Source: CG2-30-58-95 sp964618215 (GTDB taxonomy: Bacteria > Chloroflexota > Anaerolineae > Anaerolineales > Villigracilaceae). Taken from it: a stretch of 64,000 nt of DNA. A program made the position numbers and the translations under genes. The stretch is taken from contig CAZTZE010000001.1 in the NCBI GenBank assembly GCA_964618215.1, positions 62,001-126,000 of the forward strand. The letters run 5' to 3'. The notes beneath the pieces were generated by a model, which saw only the letters and a list, made by a program, of their open reading frames with translations, did no database searches and was not told the DNA's origin. This document shows positions 7,764 to 16,213 of this stretch, piece after piece. The stretch's first letter is position 1, and the number at the start of each line of letters is the position of its first letter.

Positions 7764-10700
7764 AGAATTATCCCACTGATACGGATGAACTTGTTCTTCA
7801 ATTCGATGTTGCAAGAATATTTCTTGCAGAAGAAGAAGAAGAAGAAGCCAGTGTTGTTGTTTCACTAAAGGACATCACCGAGCGCAAGCGGGCCGAAGAA
7901 AATCTGCGCGCCTCCGAAGCCAAACTGCGCGCCACCTTTGCGGCCATGCTGGATGTCATCATCGTTTACGATTCAAAGGGCCGCTACCTCGAAATCGCCC
8001 CGACCAACCCCTCCAATCTCTACCGCCCGCCGGCGGATATGCTCGGCAAAACGGTTACAGAAGTTTTACCGCCCGAGCAGGCCGATTATATCCTGGAGCA
8101 AATCCAGCGCACGCTGGAAAAAGGAGAAGTGACCAGCGCAGAATATTGTCTGCGCCTCGCCGAAAACGACGTCTGGTTTGCGGCGCTCGTCTCGCCGCTC
8201 TCGGCCAATTCGGTCGTCTGGGTGGCGCACGACATCACCAAGCGCAAACGGGCGGAGGAGGAGATCCTCCAGCGCGCCACGCGGCTGGCAGCGATCAACC
8301 GCATCTCGGCAGCCCTCGGCTCGACCCTGGACTTGAACAAGATCCTTAGCGCCATAACCCAACAGATAATGGAGCTTTTCGCCGTCGAACACAGCGGCGT
8401 CCTGATGTTCGACGAGAAGAAGGAATGGGGACACATTCTGGCCGAGTATCCGGAGCGGGGCGCCACCGCCGAGCGTTACAAGGTGAAAGGTTATCTGGCT
8501 GCCGAGCGCATCATCGCCGACCAGAAGCCGCTGATGATCGCGGACACGCTGAAAGATCCCCTGATGGCTAAGGTGCGGGAAGCCATGCGCAGGCTAGGCG
8601 TCAAATCCATGCTCATCGTGCCTCTGGTGGTCAAAGGTGAGACCATAGGCAGCCTCGGCCTGGATGCGATCAAGGAACGCCGCGTCTTCAGCCAGGAGGA
8701 GATCGAGCTGGCCCAAACCATCGCCAACCAGGTATCCACCGCCATCGAGAACACCCGGCTGTACGAAGAGACTCGCCGCCGAGCCAAGGAACTCGAAGCC
8801 CTGGCTGAGATCAATCGGGTTATCAGCTCTACGCTCGACCTGGCTCAAGTTCTAAAGACCATTGCTACTCAAGCCACGATCATTTCCCAGTCGGACGAGG
8901 GAGGCATCTTCGAGCAGGATAAAGCGGAGAACGTCTTCCACATCACTGCCAGCTACAACACAAGCGAGGCGTTCGTCAGGGCAGTGAACGAGGCCGATGT
9001 CAAGGTCGGGCAGGGAGTCATCGGTATAGCCGTAGCGACCAGAAAGCCGGTTCAGGTGGTTGACATGGAGACCGAGCCTGGCTATCGTTTTCGGGAGATC
9101 GCCGCCATAGACGGCATCCGCTCCATCCTGGCCGTTCCAATGCTCAAGGGGGATGAACTGATCGGTGGGATTGTTCTTTGGCGTCGAAGGCCAGGTCGCT
9201 TCTCCGACCGGGATGTGACGCTCATCTCCTCCTTTGCTACCCAAGCTGCCATTGCCATCCAGAACGCGCGGCTGTATGAGACTGAACGGCAAGCCAGGCA
9301 GGTAGCGGAATCCCTGCGGGAAGCCACGGCGACACTGGTCAGCAGCCTGGAGCCTGATCAAGTGCTGGACCGTATCCTGGACGAAGTGCAGCGCGTCGTC
9401 CCCCACGATGCGGCCAACATTGCCCTCGTCGAAGCTGTCACTGAGCACAGCGAAGGCGGCGATAGCGTGCGTTTTGTCCGCTGGCGGGGATATGAACGTC
9501 CGGGGGTAGATACCCAGGTGTCCGGCCTGGGCTTTCGCATTGCCGATACCCCCGGCTATCGGTATATGGCCGAGACCGGCCAACCCAAGGTTGTGCAAGA
9601 CACTGCCGTTGACCCGGAATGGATACAAGTTCCCGGCTTGGAGTGGCTGCGCAGTTATGTAGGGACGCCGATTCGAGTTCGGGAGAAGTTGATCGGCTTT
9701 CTCAATCTCGATAGCGCTACCCCTGGCTTCTTCAATGCCGAGCATGGCCGGCTGCTGGCCACCTTTGCCCAACAGATTGGGGTAGCGCTAGAAAATGCAC
9801 GTCTGTACGCACAAGCCCAACAGCGCGCCGGGCGCCTGGCTATGCTCAACCACATTGCCCGCGCCCTCGCCACCACCCTGAAACTGGATGAATTGCTGGA
9901 GATCGTCCACCGCGAAATCATGGCGGTGATGGAGGCGGATACGTTCTTCGTCGCGCTGTACGACCGCCAGACGAACGAACTCGACTTCCGCATCCGGATA
10001 GACAAGGGCGTGCGCGAGCCGCTGGAGCGGAAGCCGATGGCCCCCGGCCTGACCGCCGCCGTGGTGACGAGCAAACAGCCGCTCCTCATCCGTGATTTCG
10101 AGCGGGAAAAGGATCATCTGCCTCCGGCAAAGTTGTGGGGTACGATGGAGTCGCCGCAATCGTGGCTGGGCGTGCCCATGCTGCTTGGCCAGAATGTGGT
10201 CGGCGTCATCTCGGTGCAGGCCTATCCCGCCAATGCTTTTGGCGAGGCCGAGCAGGATCTGCTCTCGACGATTGCCGACGCCGTGGCGGTGGCCATCGAG
10301 AACGCACGGCTGTATACATCGCTTGGCAACGAGAAGCAGCGATTGGAACTTCTCTATAACCTCAGCCACCACCTGACCGAAAGCTTGGACTCCCATCAAG
10401 TCGCCACCAAAGCACTCGATCATATCTGTACGGCGCTTGGCGCATTCAAGGGTGTCATCTATGTTCCTCGTCCCGACCTTGATCGTTGGGAACTTCTCGC
10501 CGCGTCAGGGATGAAGCCAGTAGAGATCGAGGCTTTCAATCAGTACGCTGGCTTGCCGCTCACATCAGGTCTGACCGGTTGGGCTGCCAGTCATAAGAAG
10601 ACAGCGGTTATCCCGGATGTGGCGAAAGATAAACGCTGGGAGACCATTCCCGGCTTGGACGAATGGGTACGCTCGGCAATGTCGGCACCGCTCCTGGCAG

Positions 10701-12424
10701 GAAACACAATCGTCGGTGTTCTCAGCCTGTTGAGTGACCAGATCGCCGCTTTTCGCGAGGAAGACGTTGAGATTGTTCAAGCCACCGCTGCGCCGATCGC
10801 GGTTGCCTTGCAGAACGCGCGCCTGTACGCGGCCGAAAAGCGCCGCGCCGAGCGCCTCGTTGAGCTCTCGAAACTCGGCGTCGAAATCGCGGCCCTGCAC
10901 GAAACCAGCGCAGTACTGAATATTCTGGTCACCCGCGCGGCTGCGATCATGGAAAGCGCTACATGCACAGTGATGTTGATAGACACAAGCACAAATGAAG
11001 CCGTGCTCGCCGCGCAAACCGGCTTACCCGAGGGCACTTCGCCGGGATTGCGCACTCCACTGGAACTGCCGCTTCTGCGTCATTCGGTGGAATCCAGCCA
11101 GCCGATCATCATCCCGGATATACACCACGACGCGCCGGCCATGCGCGCCGTTCTCCTCCGCCCAGACATTCGCGCCTTCTTTGCCTATCCAATGCTGCGC
11201 GAAGGCCGGGCAATCGGCTTCATCACGTTCAGTAAACTCACGCCGTACACGCCTTCAGCGGAGGAAGTCGCGGCCTGCCGCTTGCTGGCAGAACGCGCCG
11301 CCGTCGCTCTGGAGAATGTACGCCTGTTCGAAGAAACAACCCGCAGCCTTAGCCAGGTGCAAGCCTTGCACACGATTGACATGACGATCGCTTCCAGCTT
11401 CGACTTGCGTTTGACCCTCAACATCCTGCTCGAGCAGACCAGGACACAATTGGGCGTGGATGCGGTTGAGGCGCTGATATTCAATCCCCACACCCATATG
11501 CTCGACCACGCGGCTGGGATCGGCTTTCGCACCACTGCTCTGCAAGGCACCCACCTGCGTTTAGGGCAGAGTTATGCCGGCATCGCCGGGCTGGAACAAA
11601 AAACCATCCATGTCACGAATTTGCGTGAGCACAAGACGGATTTTCTGCGTTCGCCAACCTTCAAAGCGGAAGGGTTCGACACCTATTTTGGCGTGCCGCT
11701 CATCGCCAAAGGGCAGCTCAAAGGTGTCTTGGAAGTTTTCCATCGTTCCCCGCTCCAGCCGAATCAAAATTGGATGGACTTCCTGGAGACCCTGGCCAAA
11801 CAGGCCGCCATTGCGATTGACAACGCCAGCCTGTTCTCCGACCTGCAAAGCTCGAACGCCAACCTGATCCTGGCTTATAACGCCACGATTGAAGGTTGGT
11901 CGAAAGCCCTGGATTTGCGCGACAAAGAGACCGAGGGCCACACCCAGCGCGTCGCCGAGATGACCCTGCAACTGGCGCTCGGCATGGGAATGGGCGAGGC
12001 CGAACTCGGCCACGTCCGCCGCGGCGCGCTGCTGCATGACATTGGCAAGATGGGCATCCCGGATAGCATCCTTCACAAGTCCGGCCCGCTCACCGATGAG
12101 GAGTGGGTGGTCATGCGCAAGCATCCCCAATATGCCTTTGAGATGCTCTCGCCGATTGCCTACCTACGTCCCGCGTTGGATATCCCAAGCTGTCACCATG
12201 AAAAGTGGGATGGCACGGGCTACCCGCGCGGTCTGAAAGGCGAGCAGATCCCGCTGGCGGCGCGCATATTCGCCGTGGTGGATGTGTACGACGCGCTGAC
12301 TTCCGACCGCCCGTATCGCAAAGCGTGGCCGAAAGAAAAGGCTCTCAAGCATATCAAGGCTGAGGCAGGCACGCACTTCGATGCGAAAGTGGTGGAGGCG
12401 TTTTTGAGTTATTCCAAACAGTAA
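7760..12424 (+). CDS. PAS(half)-PAS-seven GAF-HD-GYP signalling protein
   Basis: 1554 residues. It opens with the second half of a PAS domain (LVLQFDVARIFLA... to DITERKRAEE, residues 1-45) completing the one cut at 6735, then a full PAS (about 46-165). Seven consecutive GAF domains follow, each ending in a variant of the motif AIENARLYE, and a C-terminal HD-GYP domain occupies about 1370-1554. The HD-GYP has its metal-site motifs intact (LLHDIGKMGIP near 1425; HHEKWDGTGYP near 1479), so it is a likely cyclic-di-GMP phosphodiesterase controlled by many small-molecule or light-sensing GAF modules. The ATG overlaps the preceding stop and has GGAG eight bases upstream. No transmembrane segment is seen. 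Confidence 0.88.
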   Translation: MKNYPTDTDELVLQFDVARIFLAEEEEEEASVVVSLKDITERKRAEENLRASEAKLRATFAAMLDVIIVYDSKGRYLEIAPTNPSNLYRPPADMLGKTVTEVLPPEQADYILEQIQRTLEKGEVTSAEYCLRLAENDVWFAALVSPLSANSVVWVAHDITKRKRAEEEILQRATRLAAINRISAALGSTLDLNKILSAITQQIMELFAVEHSGVLMFDEKKEWGHILAEYPERGATAERYKVKGYLAAERIIADQKPLMIADTLKDPLMAKVREAMRRLGVKSMLIVPLVVKGETIGSLGLDAIKERRVFSQEEIELAQTIANQVSTAIENTRLYEETRRRAKELEALAEINRVISSTLDLAQVLKTIATQATIISQSDEGGIFEQDKAENVFHITASYNTSEAFVRAVNEADVKVGQGVIGIAVATRKPVQVVDMETEPGYRFREIAAIDGIRSILAVPMLKGDELIGGIVLWRRRPGRFSDRDVTLISSFATQAAIAIQNARLYETERQARQVAESLREATATLVSSLEPDQVLDRILDEVQRVVPHDAANIALVEAVTEHSEGGDSVRFVRWRGYERPGVDTQVSGLGFRIADTPGYRYMAETGQPKVVQDTAVDPEWIQVPGLEWLRSYVGTPIRVREKLIGFLNLDSATPGFFNAEHGRLLATFAQQIGVALENARLYAQAQQRAGRLAMLNHIARALATTLKLDELLEIVHREIMAVMEADTFFVALYDRQTNELDFRIRIDKGVREPLERKPMAPGLTAAVVTSKQPLLIRDFEREKDHLPPAKLWGTMESPQSWLGVPMLLGQNVVGVISVQAYPANAFGEAEQDLLSTIADAVAVAIENARLYTSLGNEKQRLELLYNLSHHLTESLDSHQVATKALDHICTALGAFKGVIYVPRPDLDRWELLAASGMKPVEIEAFNQYAGLPLTSGLTGWAASHKKTAVIPDVAKDKRWETIPGLDEWVRSAMSAPLLAGNTIVGVLSLLSDQIAAFREEDVEIVQATAAPIAVALQNARLYAAEKRRAERLVELSKLGVEIAALHETSAVLNILVTRAAAIMESATCTVMLIDTSTNEAVLAAQTGLPEGTSPGLRTPLELPLLRHSVESSQPIIIPDIHHDAPAMRAVLLRPDIRAFFAYPMLREGRAIGFITFSKLTPYTPSAEEVAACRLLAERAAVALENVRLFEETTRSLSQVQALHTIDMTIASSFDLRLTLNILLEQTRTQLGVDAVEALIFNPHTHMLDHAAGIGFRTTALQGTHLRLGQSYAGIAGLEQKTIHVTNLREHKTDFLRSPTFKAEGFDTYFGVPLIAKGQLKGVLEVFHRSPLQPNQNWMDFLETLAKQAAIAIDNASLFSDLQSSNANLILAYNATIEGWSKALDLRDKETEGHTQRVAEMTLQLALGMGMGEAELGHVRRGALLHDIGKMGIPDSILHKSGPLTDEEWVVMRKHPQYAFEMLSPIAYLRPALDIPSCHHEKWDGTGYPRGLKGEQIPLAARIFAVVDVYDALTSDRPYRKAWPKEKALKHIKAEAGTHFDAKVVEAFLSYSKQ

Positions 12425-13298
12425 GCCCAACCAGCAAGCCGGCGACCGCCTCCATACCGGAGGTGTGGCCGACTCGCATGGCAGCCTCGGCGGCATCCAG
12501 AAGGCGATCAGAGTTATCCCCCCGGCAGATCGCCTCGGCCAGGGCCGCCAGGCGGCTCGAAACTTGCCCGCGCGCAGCGTGGTAAAGGTAAGTGCGGCTG
12601 ATATCATTCGTTTGCCGCGAGAGACGGATGACCGTCTTTCCCAGGGTCGAGATAAAGCCGGCGCGTTCATTGCTATCCCGAACTGTGCACCAAAGTCCCG
12701 CCAGGTAGCCAACCAGCAGGTCGTCGCCGCCGGGCGTCAGGCCAGGGCCGAGGCCGATCAACGCGCCGACCGCGGATGTGGCAGTCAAGTCATAGCGCAG
12801 TGTGACGGCGATAAGGTCACGCATGGCCTCCTTCGCCTTACGCGGCAGGCCAGCCCTCACCGTCTCCTCCAGGCGGAACAAATCTCCGGCGAGGAGCTCA
12901 GACCCCGAGAGCGCCTGACGCTCGCTCAGCGCCTGCCAGACAGATTTCCAGGCGGCTGCCACAGGCGGGTCCGTCATGTCTGCATTCAGGCTGGGCAGGT
13001 CGCATTTCCAGCGACTGGCTCCGCGCAGTTCAATCGTCAATGAGGAGTCCTCGAAGCGCAGAATGTCGTCCCGGCAGGTCGCTTTTTCACCGAGGCTCAA
13101 TCTTTTGAAGGAGAAACCCTGGGGGGTGTCCAGGCGAATCCCCTGGGGAAGATCTGCCTGGCTGGATGCGAGCAGGGTGAGCAGGCGGCTTCCCCTTGCC
13201 AGCCGCAAATTGGCGGCGGACTGGAAAACGCTGTGGACGCAGGCAGCGAAGTCCGCGCGGGGTAGCCCACAACCAACCGATAATGCCTCGATGTACAT
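12354..13298 (-). CDS. allH: DUF2877 protein, AllH/YlbF-like carbamoyltransferase component
   Basis: 314 residues. The family signature is the glycine-rich stretch LIGLGPGLTPGGDDLLVGY (about 180-200) and a second near the end (VGHTSGMEAVAGLL), typical of DUF2877 proteins. In Escherichia coli the family member YlbF (AllH) works with FdrA (AllF) and YlbE (AllG) as oxamate carbamoyltransferase in allantoin use. Homologues of those two partners lie about 35 kb away on the same strand (47907-51918), so a joint role is plausible. The last 23 codons overlap, convergently, the 3' end of the HD-GYP gene. The start has only a weak GAAGAAG site. Confidence 0.75.
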   Translation of the reverse strand: MYIEALSVGCGLPRADFAACVHSVFQSAANLRLARGSRLLTLLASSQADLPQGIRLDTPQGFSFKRLSLGEKATCRDDILRFEDSSLTIELRGASRWKCDLPSLNADMTDPPVAAAWKSVWQALSERQALSGSELLAGDLFRLEETVRAGLPRKAKEAMRDLIAVTLRYDLTATSAVGALIGLGPGLTPGGDDLLVGYLAGLWCTVRDSNERAGFISTLGKTVIRLSRQTNDISRTYLYHAARGQVSSRLAALAEAICRGDNSDRLLDAAEAAMRVGHTSGMEAVAGLLVGLTVWNNSKTPPPLSHRSACLPQP

Positions 13299-13389
13299 GA
13301 GTCTCTTCTTCTGTGCTGAGTAGGCCTTCGATTAACTATTCAGCTTGGGTGTCATCCCTTCCTTTGTCAGGGCAAGTCTGAGCCGGTCG

Positions 13390-13482
13390 TGTCATGCTGA
13401 GGAGCGTTCTTTGCGACGAAGCATCTCCACCACCGTGAGGGAGACCCTTCGGGCGCAAAGAACGCGCCCTCAGGGTGACATG
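13390..13482. repeat. Long hairpin element, GTCATGCTGAGG family copy A
   Basis: The left arm begins GTCATGCTGAGGAGCGTTCT and the right arm ends in CGCAAAGAACGCGCCCTCAG plus GGTGAC, pairing over about 25 bases with a few mismatches. Three related elements lie at 15169, 38350 and 44694. All are intergenic and non-coding. Confidence 0.65.
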
Positions 13483-13530
13483 CCAAAGAGTTTTTCCAGA
13501 ACATTGCGCTTTAAGTAGGCCTTCGGAAGA

Positions 13531-13566
13531 AATGGCCTGGGAGAGGTTCACCCAGGCCATTTTTTT
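13531..13566 (+). terminator. Terminator-like hairpin with T-tract
   Basis: ATGGCCTGGG pairs perfectly with CCCAGGCCAT and is followed by six T residues on the plus strand. No plus-strand gene ends just upstream, so it either stops read-through from the sensory operon or serves, less ideally, as a stop for the minus-strand DUF35/thiolase genes, on which side only a short TTCTTCC follows. Confidence 0.5.
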
Positions 13567-13584
13567 AATCGTCGCGCAACGGTC

Positions 13585-13941
13585 CTATTCCAGCGGCTCG
13601 AACTTCAGCCCATAGACATCCTCACCATATTGCACCCGGATCGGCTCCCAACTGGGTTTCATCTTCATCCCCACCTTCAACTGGTCAACCGAATCAGCTT
13701 TGATCTGTCCCATGGCTTTGATTTTATTTTCGAATTCAGCGACCCCGAGGATGAGGAAACGCTGGTCAAAGCCCCACGGCAGGTTGAAGATCGCCGTGTA
13801 GGTGAGAAGTTTGGCGTTCCCCTGGGGTTTTATCTGTTCGAACTCGCGGCTTTTGCACGCCAGGCAACGATCGTGATAGGGGTAGTGGAGCTTGCCGCAT
13901 TTCTTGCATTTGTAGGCTGTGATGGCGATTTCTTTTTTCAT
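13585..13941 (-). CDS. Zn-ribbon OB-fold (DUF35) protein
   Basis: 118 residues: an N-terminal zinc ribbon with two CxxC pairs (CKKCGKLHYPYHDRCLAC) and an OB-fold (AKLLTYTAIFN... GQIKADS). The ATG at 13941 has GGAGGG upstream and overlaps the stop of the thiolase-like gene. DUF35 proteins form obligate complexes with thiolase-superfamily enzymes and supply a CoA-ester docking surface, for example in archaeal thiolase/HMG-CoA synthase and in the ChsH2/Ltp2 steroid aldolase. The partner here is clearly the neighbouring gene. Confidence 0.88.
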   Translation of the reverse strand: MKKEIAITAYKCKKCGKLHYPYHDRCLACKSREFEQIKPQGNAKLLTYTAIFNLPWGFDQRFLILGVAEFENKIKAMGQIKADSVDQLKVGMKMKPSWEPIRVQYGEDVYGLKFEPLE

Positions 13942-15128
13942 GATTGTACCCTCCGGAGCACGAATGCCAGCACGTTGTTGCCAAAGCCGCCAAAATTGAC
14001 CGTCAAGCCGTTCTCGGCTTTCTGCACCTGCCGGTTTTTGGGCAACTCGTGGCGTAGTTGATAAACGATGTCCACGACTTGGGCTACGCCGGTCGCGCCC
14101 ACCGGGTGACCGCGCGCCTTCAGTCCGCCGGAGAGATTGATGGGAATCTGACCCCCCAGGCGGGTCTTGCCCGCCGCCGCCGCTTTTCCACCCTCGCCCT
14201 TCTTGAAGAAGCCGACGTGCTCGCTCTCGGCAATCTCCAGGATGGTGAAGGCGTCGTGCAACTCGGCGACATGAATGTCGCCCGGTTTGAGTTTTGCCAT
14301 CTCGAAGGCTTTCTGGGCTGCCAGGGTGACAGCTTTCAAATCGGTCGGGTCGTCGCGCTCCTGCAAGGTCTGTATGTCGGTGGCCTGGCCGAAGCCAGCA
14401 ATCAGAATGGGTGGCTTGGCCAATTTCTTGGCCATCTCCAGCGGGCACAGGATGAGCGCCGCCGCACCATCGCTCACCGGGCAGAGATCGTAGAGGTGCA
14501 GCGGATCGGCTGAGGTGGGATTGTTGACAATGGCGTGCGGGCTGTCGAAGATGCCTTTACGATCCAACGCCATCTCGACGTGAGCGTAGGGGTTCAATGT
14601 GCCCATCTCCTGATTTTTCAGGGAGATGGCGAGCAGGTGTTCGCGGGTCACGCCGTACTTTTCCATATACAGCCGGGTGAACATGCCGGCCATGCCAGGC
14701 AGGGTGATGCCGTAGGGATATTCGGCCAGCGGGTGGGTCATGGTGGCGACGAAATCGGTGGCGCGCCAGCCGGTGACCTCGCGCATTTTCTCTCCGCCGA
14801 CCACCAGCACGTAGTCGTAATAGCCGGAGGCCACGGCCAGCAGGCCATTCTTGACTGCCGACCCGCCCGAAGCCGGGCCGTTTTCCACCGTCTCAGCCGC
14901 GGCGGGCATCAGGTTCAGGCGATCCACCAACGAGCTGGCAATCGCCGTCTGACGCTGGAGCATCCCGCCGCCCATGTTGCCGACGTAAACCGCGTCAACG
15001 GATTTATCACCCAGGCCGGCGTCATCCAGCGCCTTCAGGGAGGCGTAGGCGAGCATGTCCATCAATGTATCTTCGTCGCGCCGGCCAAAGGGGATCATAC
15101 CGGCGCCAATAATCGCAACGTCTCTCAT
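13938..15128 (-). CDS. SCP2-type thiolase-like protein lacking the catalytic cysteine
   Basis: 396 residues of the thiolase superfamily, with HDAFT and GHPVGATG motifs conserved near the C-terminus. At the nucleophile position, where thiolases have NACASG, this protein reads ENGPASGG, so the cysteine is replaced by Pro85. The C-terminal Cys-Gly motif is also absent (VNFGGFGNN). It therefore cannot act as a classical thiolase. Thiolase-fold retro-aldolases that pair with DUF35 proteins, such as mycobacterial Ltp2, are the best functional model. The start is the ATG at 15128 with GGAG upstream; the longer open frame runs into the repeat at 15169. Confidence 0.85.
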   Translation of the reverse strand: MRDVAIIGAGMIPFGRRDEDTLMDMLAYASLKALDDAGLGDKSVDAVYVGNMGGGMLQRQTAIASSLVDRLNLMPAAAETVENGPASGGSAVKNGLLAVASGYYDYVLVVGGEKMREVTGWRATDFVATMTHPLAEYPYGITLPGMAGMFTRLYMEKYGVTREHLLAISLKNQEMGTLNPYAHVEMALDRKGIFDSPHAIVNNPTSADPLHLYDLCPVSDGAAALILCPLEMAKKLAKPPILIAGFGQATDIQTLQERDDPTDLKAVTLAAQKAFEMAKLKPGDIHVAELHDAFTILEIAESEHVGFFKKGEGGKAAAAGKTRLGGQIPINLSGGLKARGHPVGATGVAQVVDIVYQLRHELPKNRQVQKAENGLTVNFGGFGNNVLAFVLRRVQS

Positions 15129-15168
15129 TGTTTCATCTCCTAGTTTGAGCAAATCTATATTCGAGTCT

Positions 15169-15257
15169 GTCATTGCGAGGCGTTCTTTGCCGAAGCAATC
15201 TCCCGTTTGTCCCGGAGGGGATTGCTTCGTCGGCAAAGAACGCCTCCTCGCAATGAC
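15169..15257. repeat. Long hairpin element, GTCATTGCGAGG family copy B
   Basis: This is the best-preserved member. GTCATTGCGAGGCGTTCTTT and the following GCCGAAGCAATC pair with the right arm ending GCCTCCTCGCAATGAC, with only small bulges, around an 18-base loop (CCCGTTTGTCCCGGAGGG). It fills the gap between the thiolase-like gene and the acetyltransferase-like gene. Confidence 0.8.
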
Positions 15258-15274
15258 ACCCTTTTGCAATGGCC

Positions 15275-15964
15275 CTATCTCCCTTTCAATCCGGCGATGC
15301 GCTCGCGGATCGTGTCGTCGTCGGCAAATTTTATCTCCGCCTCGGCTTCGTCCATCAATTCCTGCGGCACGGGGCGGTCGCCTACCACCAGGCGGGGCTT
15401 GGCCTTGAAGTAAATTTCACGCGTCAGGCGGTACGAATCGCCGCCGCCCAGTTCATGCGGGATTTTGGTTGGTTCCAGGGGGTACTCGATCATCCAACGG
15501 CGAAAACCGATCGGGCTTTCGGCCACAATCAGAACCTCGTCCTGCCCGAGGTACTCAATGTGATATTCCATCTTGGCGGCGAACAGGTGCGAGCCGATGC
15601 GCAGGCCGCGGTCAATCGCCAGGGTGTGGTAGCTCATGCCAACTTTCTCATTCTCCAACCGTCCGTTGACGATGCCCACCAGGTAGCCGTCCACCTGCCC
15701 CAACAGGCAGTATTCGCTTTTCACACGGTGGCGGTACCAGGCCAGCAGCTCGCCGTACAGCCGGGCGCTGACAATGTCGTAGTAGTCCCGCTCGATGAAC
15801 AGGCATGGGTGGACGGACTTGAGGATCGCCGGTACATCCTCGCGGACGGCCTGGCGCACGACCATTACCTTGCCGTTGGCCAGGGTGATGGTCTTGGGCG
15901 GGTAGGGCGGCATTGGGTATTGGGTTGGCCGCAAGACGGCCTCGAGTTCCATATCTAAAGGCAT
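15275..15964 (-). CDS. GNAT-like acyltransferase
   Basis: 229 residues, ATG with AAGGAG upstream. The middle part has the order of a GNAT fold: a first strand and helix (VVRQAVREDVPAILKSV), a central strand pair (CLLGQVDGYLVGIVNG), and a probable acyl-CoA loop (IDRGLRIGSHLF). The N- and C-terminal extensions are unassigned. It precedes the thiolase/DUF35 pair on the same strand, separated by hairpin element B, which suggests a CoA-ester context. The family call is from pattern only and is moderate. Confidence 0.5.
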   Translation of the reverse strand: MPLDMELEAVLRPTQYPMPPYPPKTITLANGKVMVVRQAVREDVPAILKSVHPCLFIERDYYDIVSARLYGELLAWYRHRVKSEYCLLGQVDGYLVGIVNGRLENEKVGMSYHTLAIDRGLRIGSHLFAAKMEYHIEYLGQDEVLIVAESPIGFRRWMIEYPLEPTKIPHELGGGDSYRLTREIYFKAKPRLVVGDRPVPQELMDEAEAEIKFADDDTIRERIAGLKGR

Positions 15965-16023
15965 AAGTAGACTCCTTGGAGAGATAAATTATCCGCTAAC
16001 CTGCGCTGATCTTCGCTTAGATA

Positions 16024-16174
16024 GTGTTTTGAAATTCGGATTCACCGGAGATAAACAGAGATGAACAAAGATTTTCGGGCTTTTTGGTGGCCAAAACCTG
16101 GTCTTTCCTTGTTTATCAGATCGAATCTCGTTTATCTTCGTTCATCTCCGGTTAAATTTGGATTTCCAAAACAC
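16024..16174. repeat. Imperfect long inverted repeat
   Basis: The left arm, from GTGTTTTGAAATTCGGATTC through ACCGGAGATAAACAGAG, pairs imperfectly with a right arm reading, in reverse complement, GTGTTTTGGAAATCCAAATT and ACCGGAGATGAACGAAG. It occupies most of the 249-bp gap between two genes; nothing coding is seen there. Confidence 0.6.
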
Positions 16175-16213
16175 TTTCTTAGAAGGATGCGCTTAGATTA
16201 GTAGATTGTTTGG

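Noticed and set aside
15129..15269. N-terminal extension of the thiolase-like protein
   Set aside because: The extra residues are translation of the hairpin repeat at 15169-15257; the ATG at 15128 has its own ribosome site and matches the family start.
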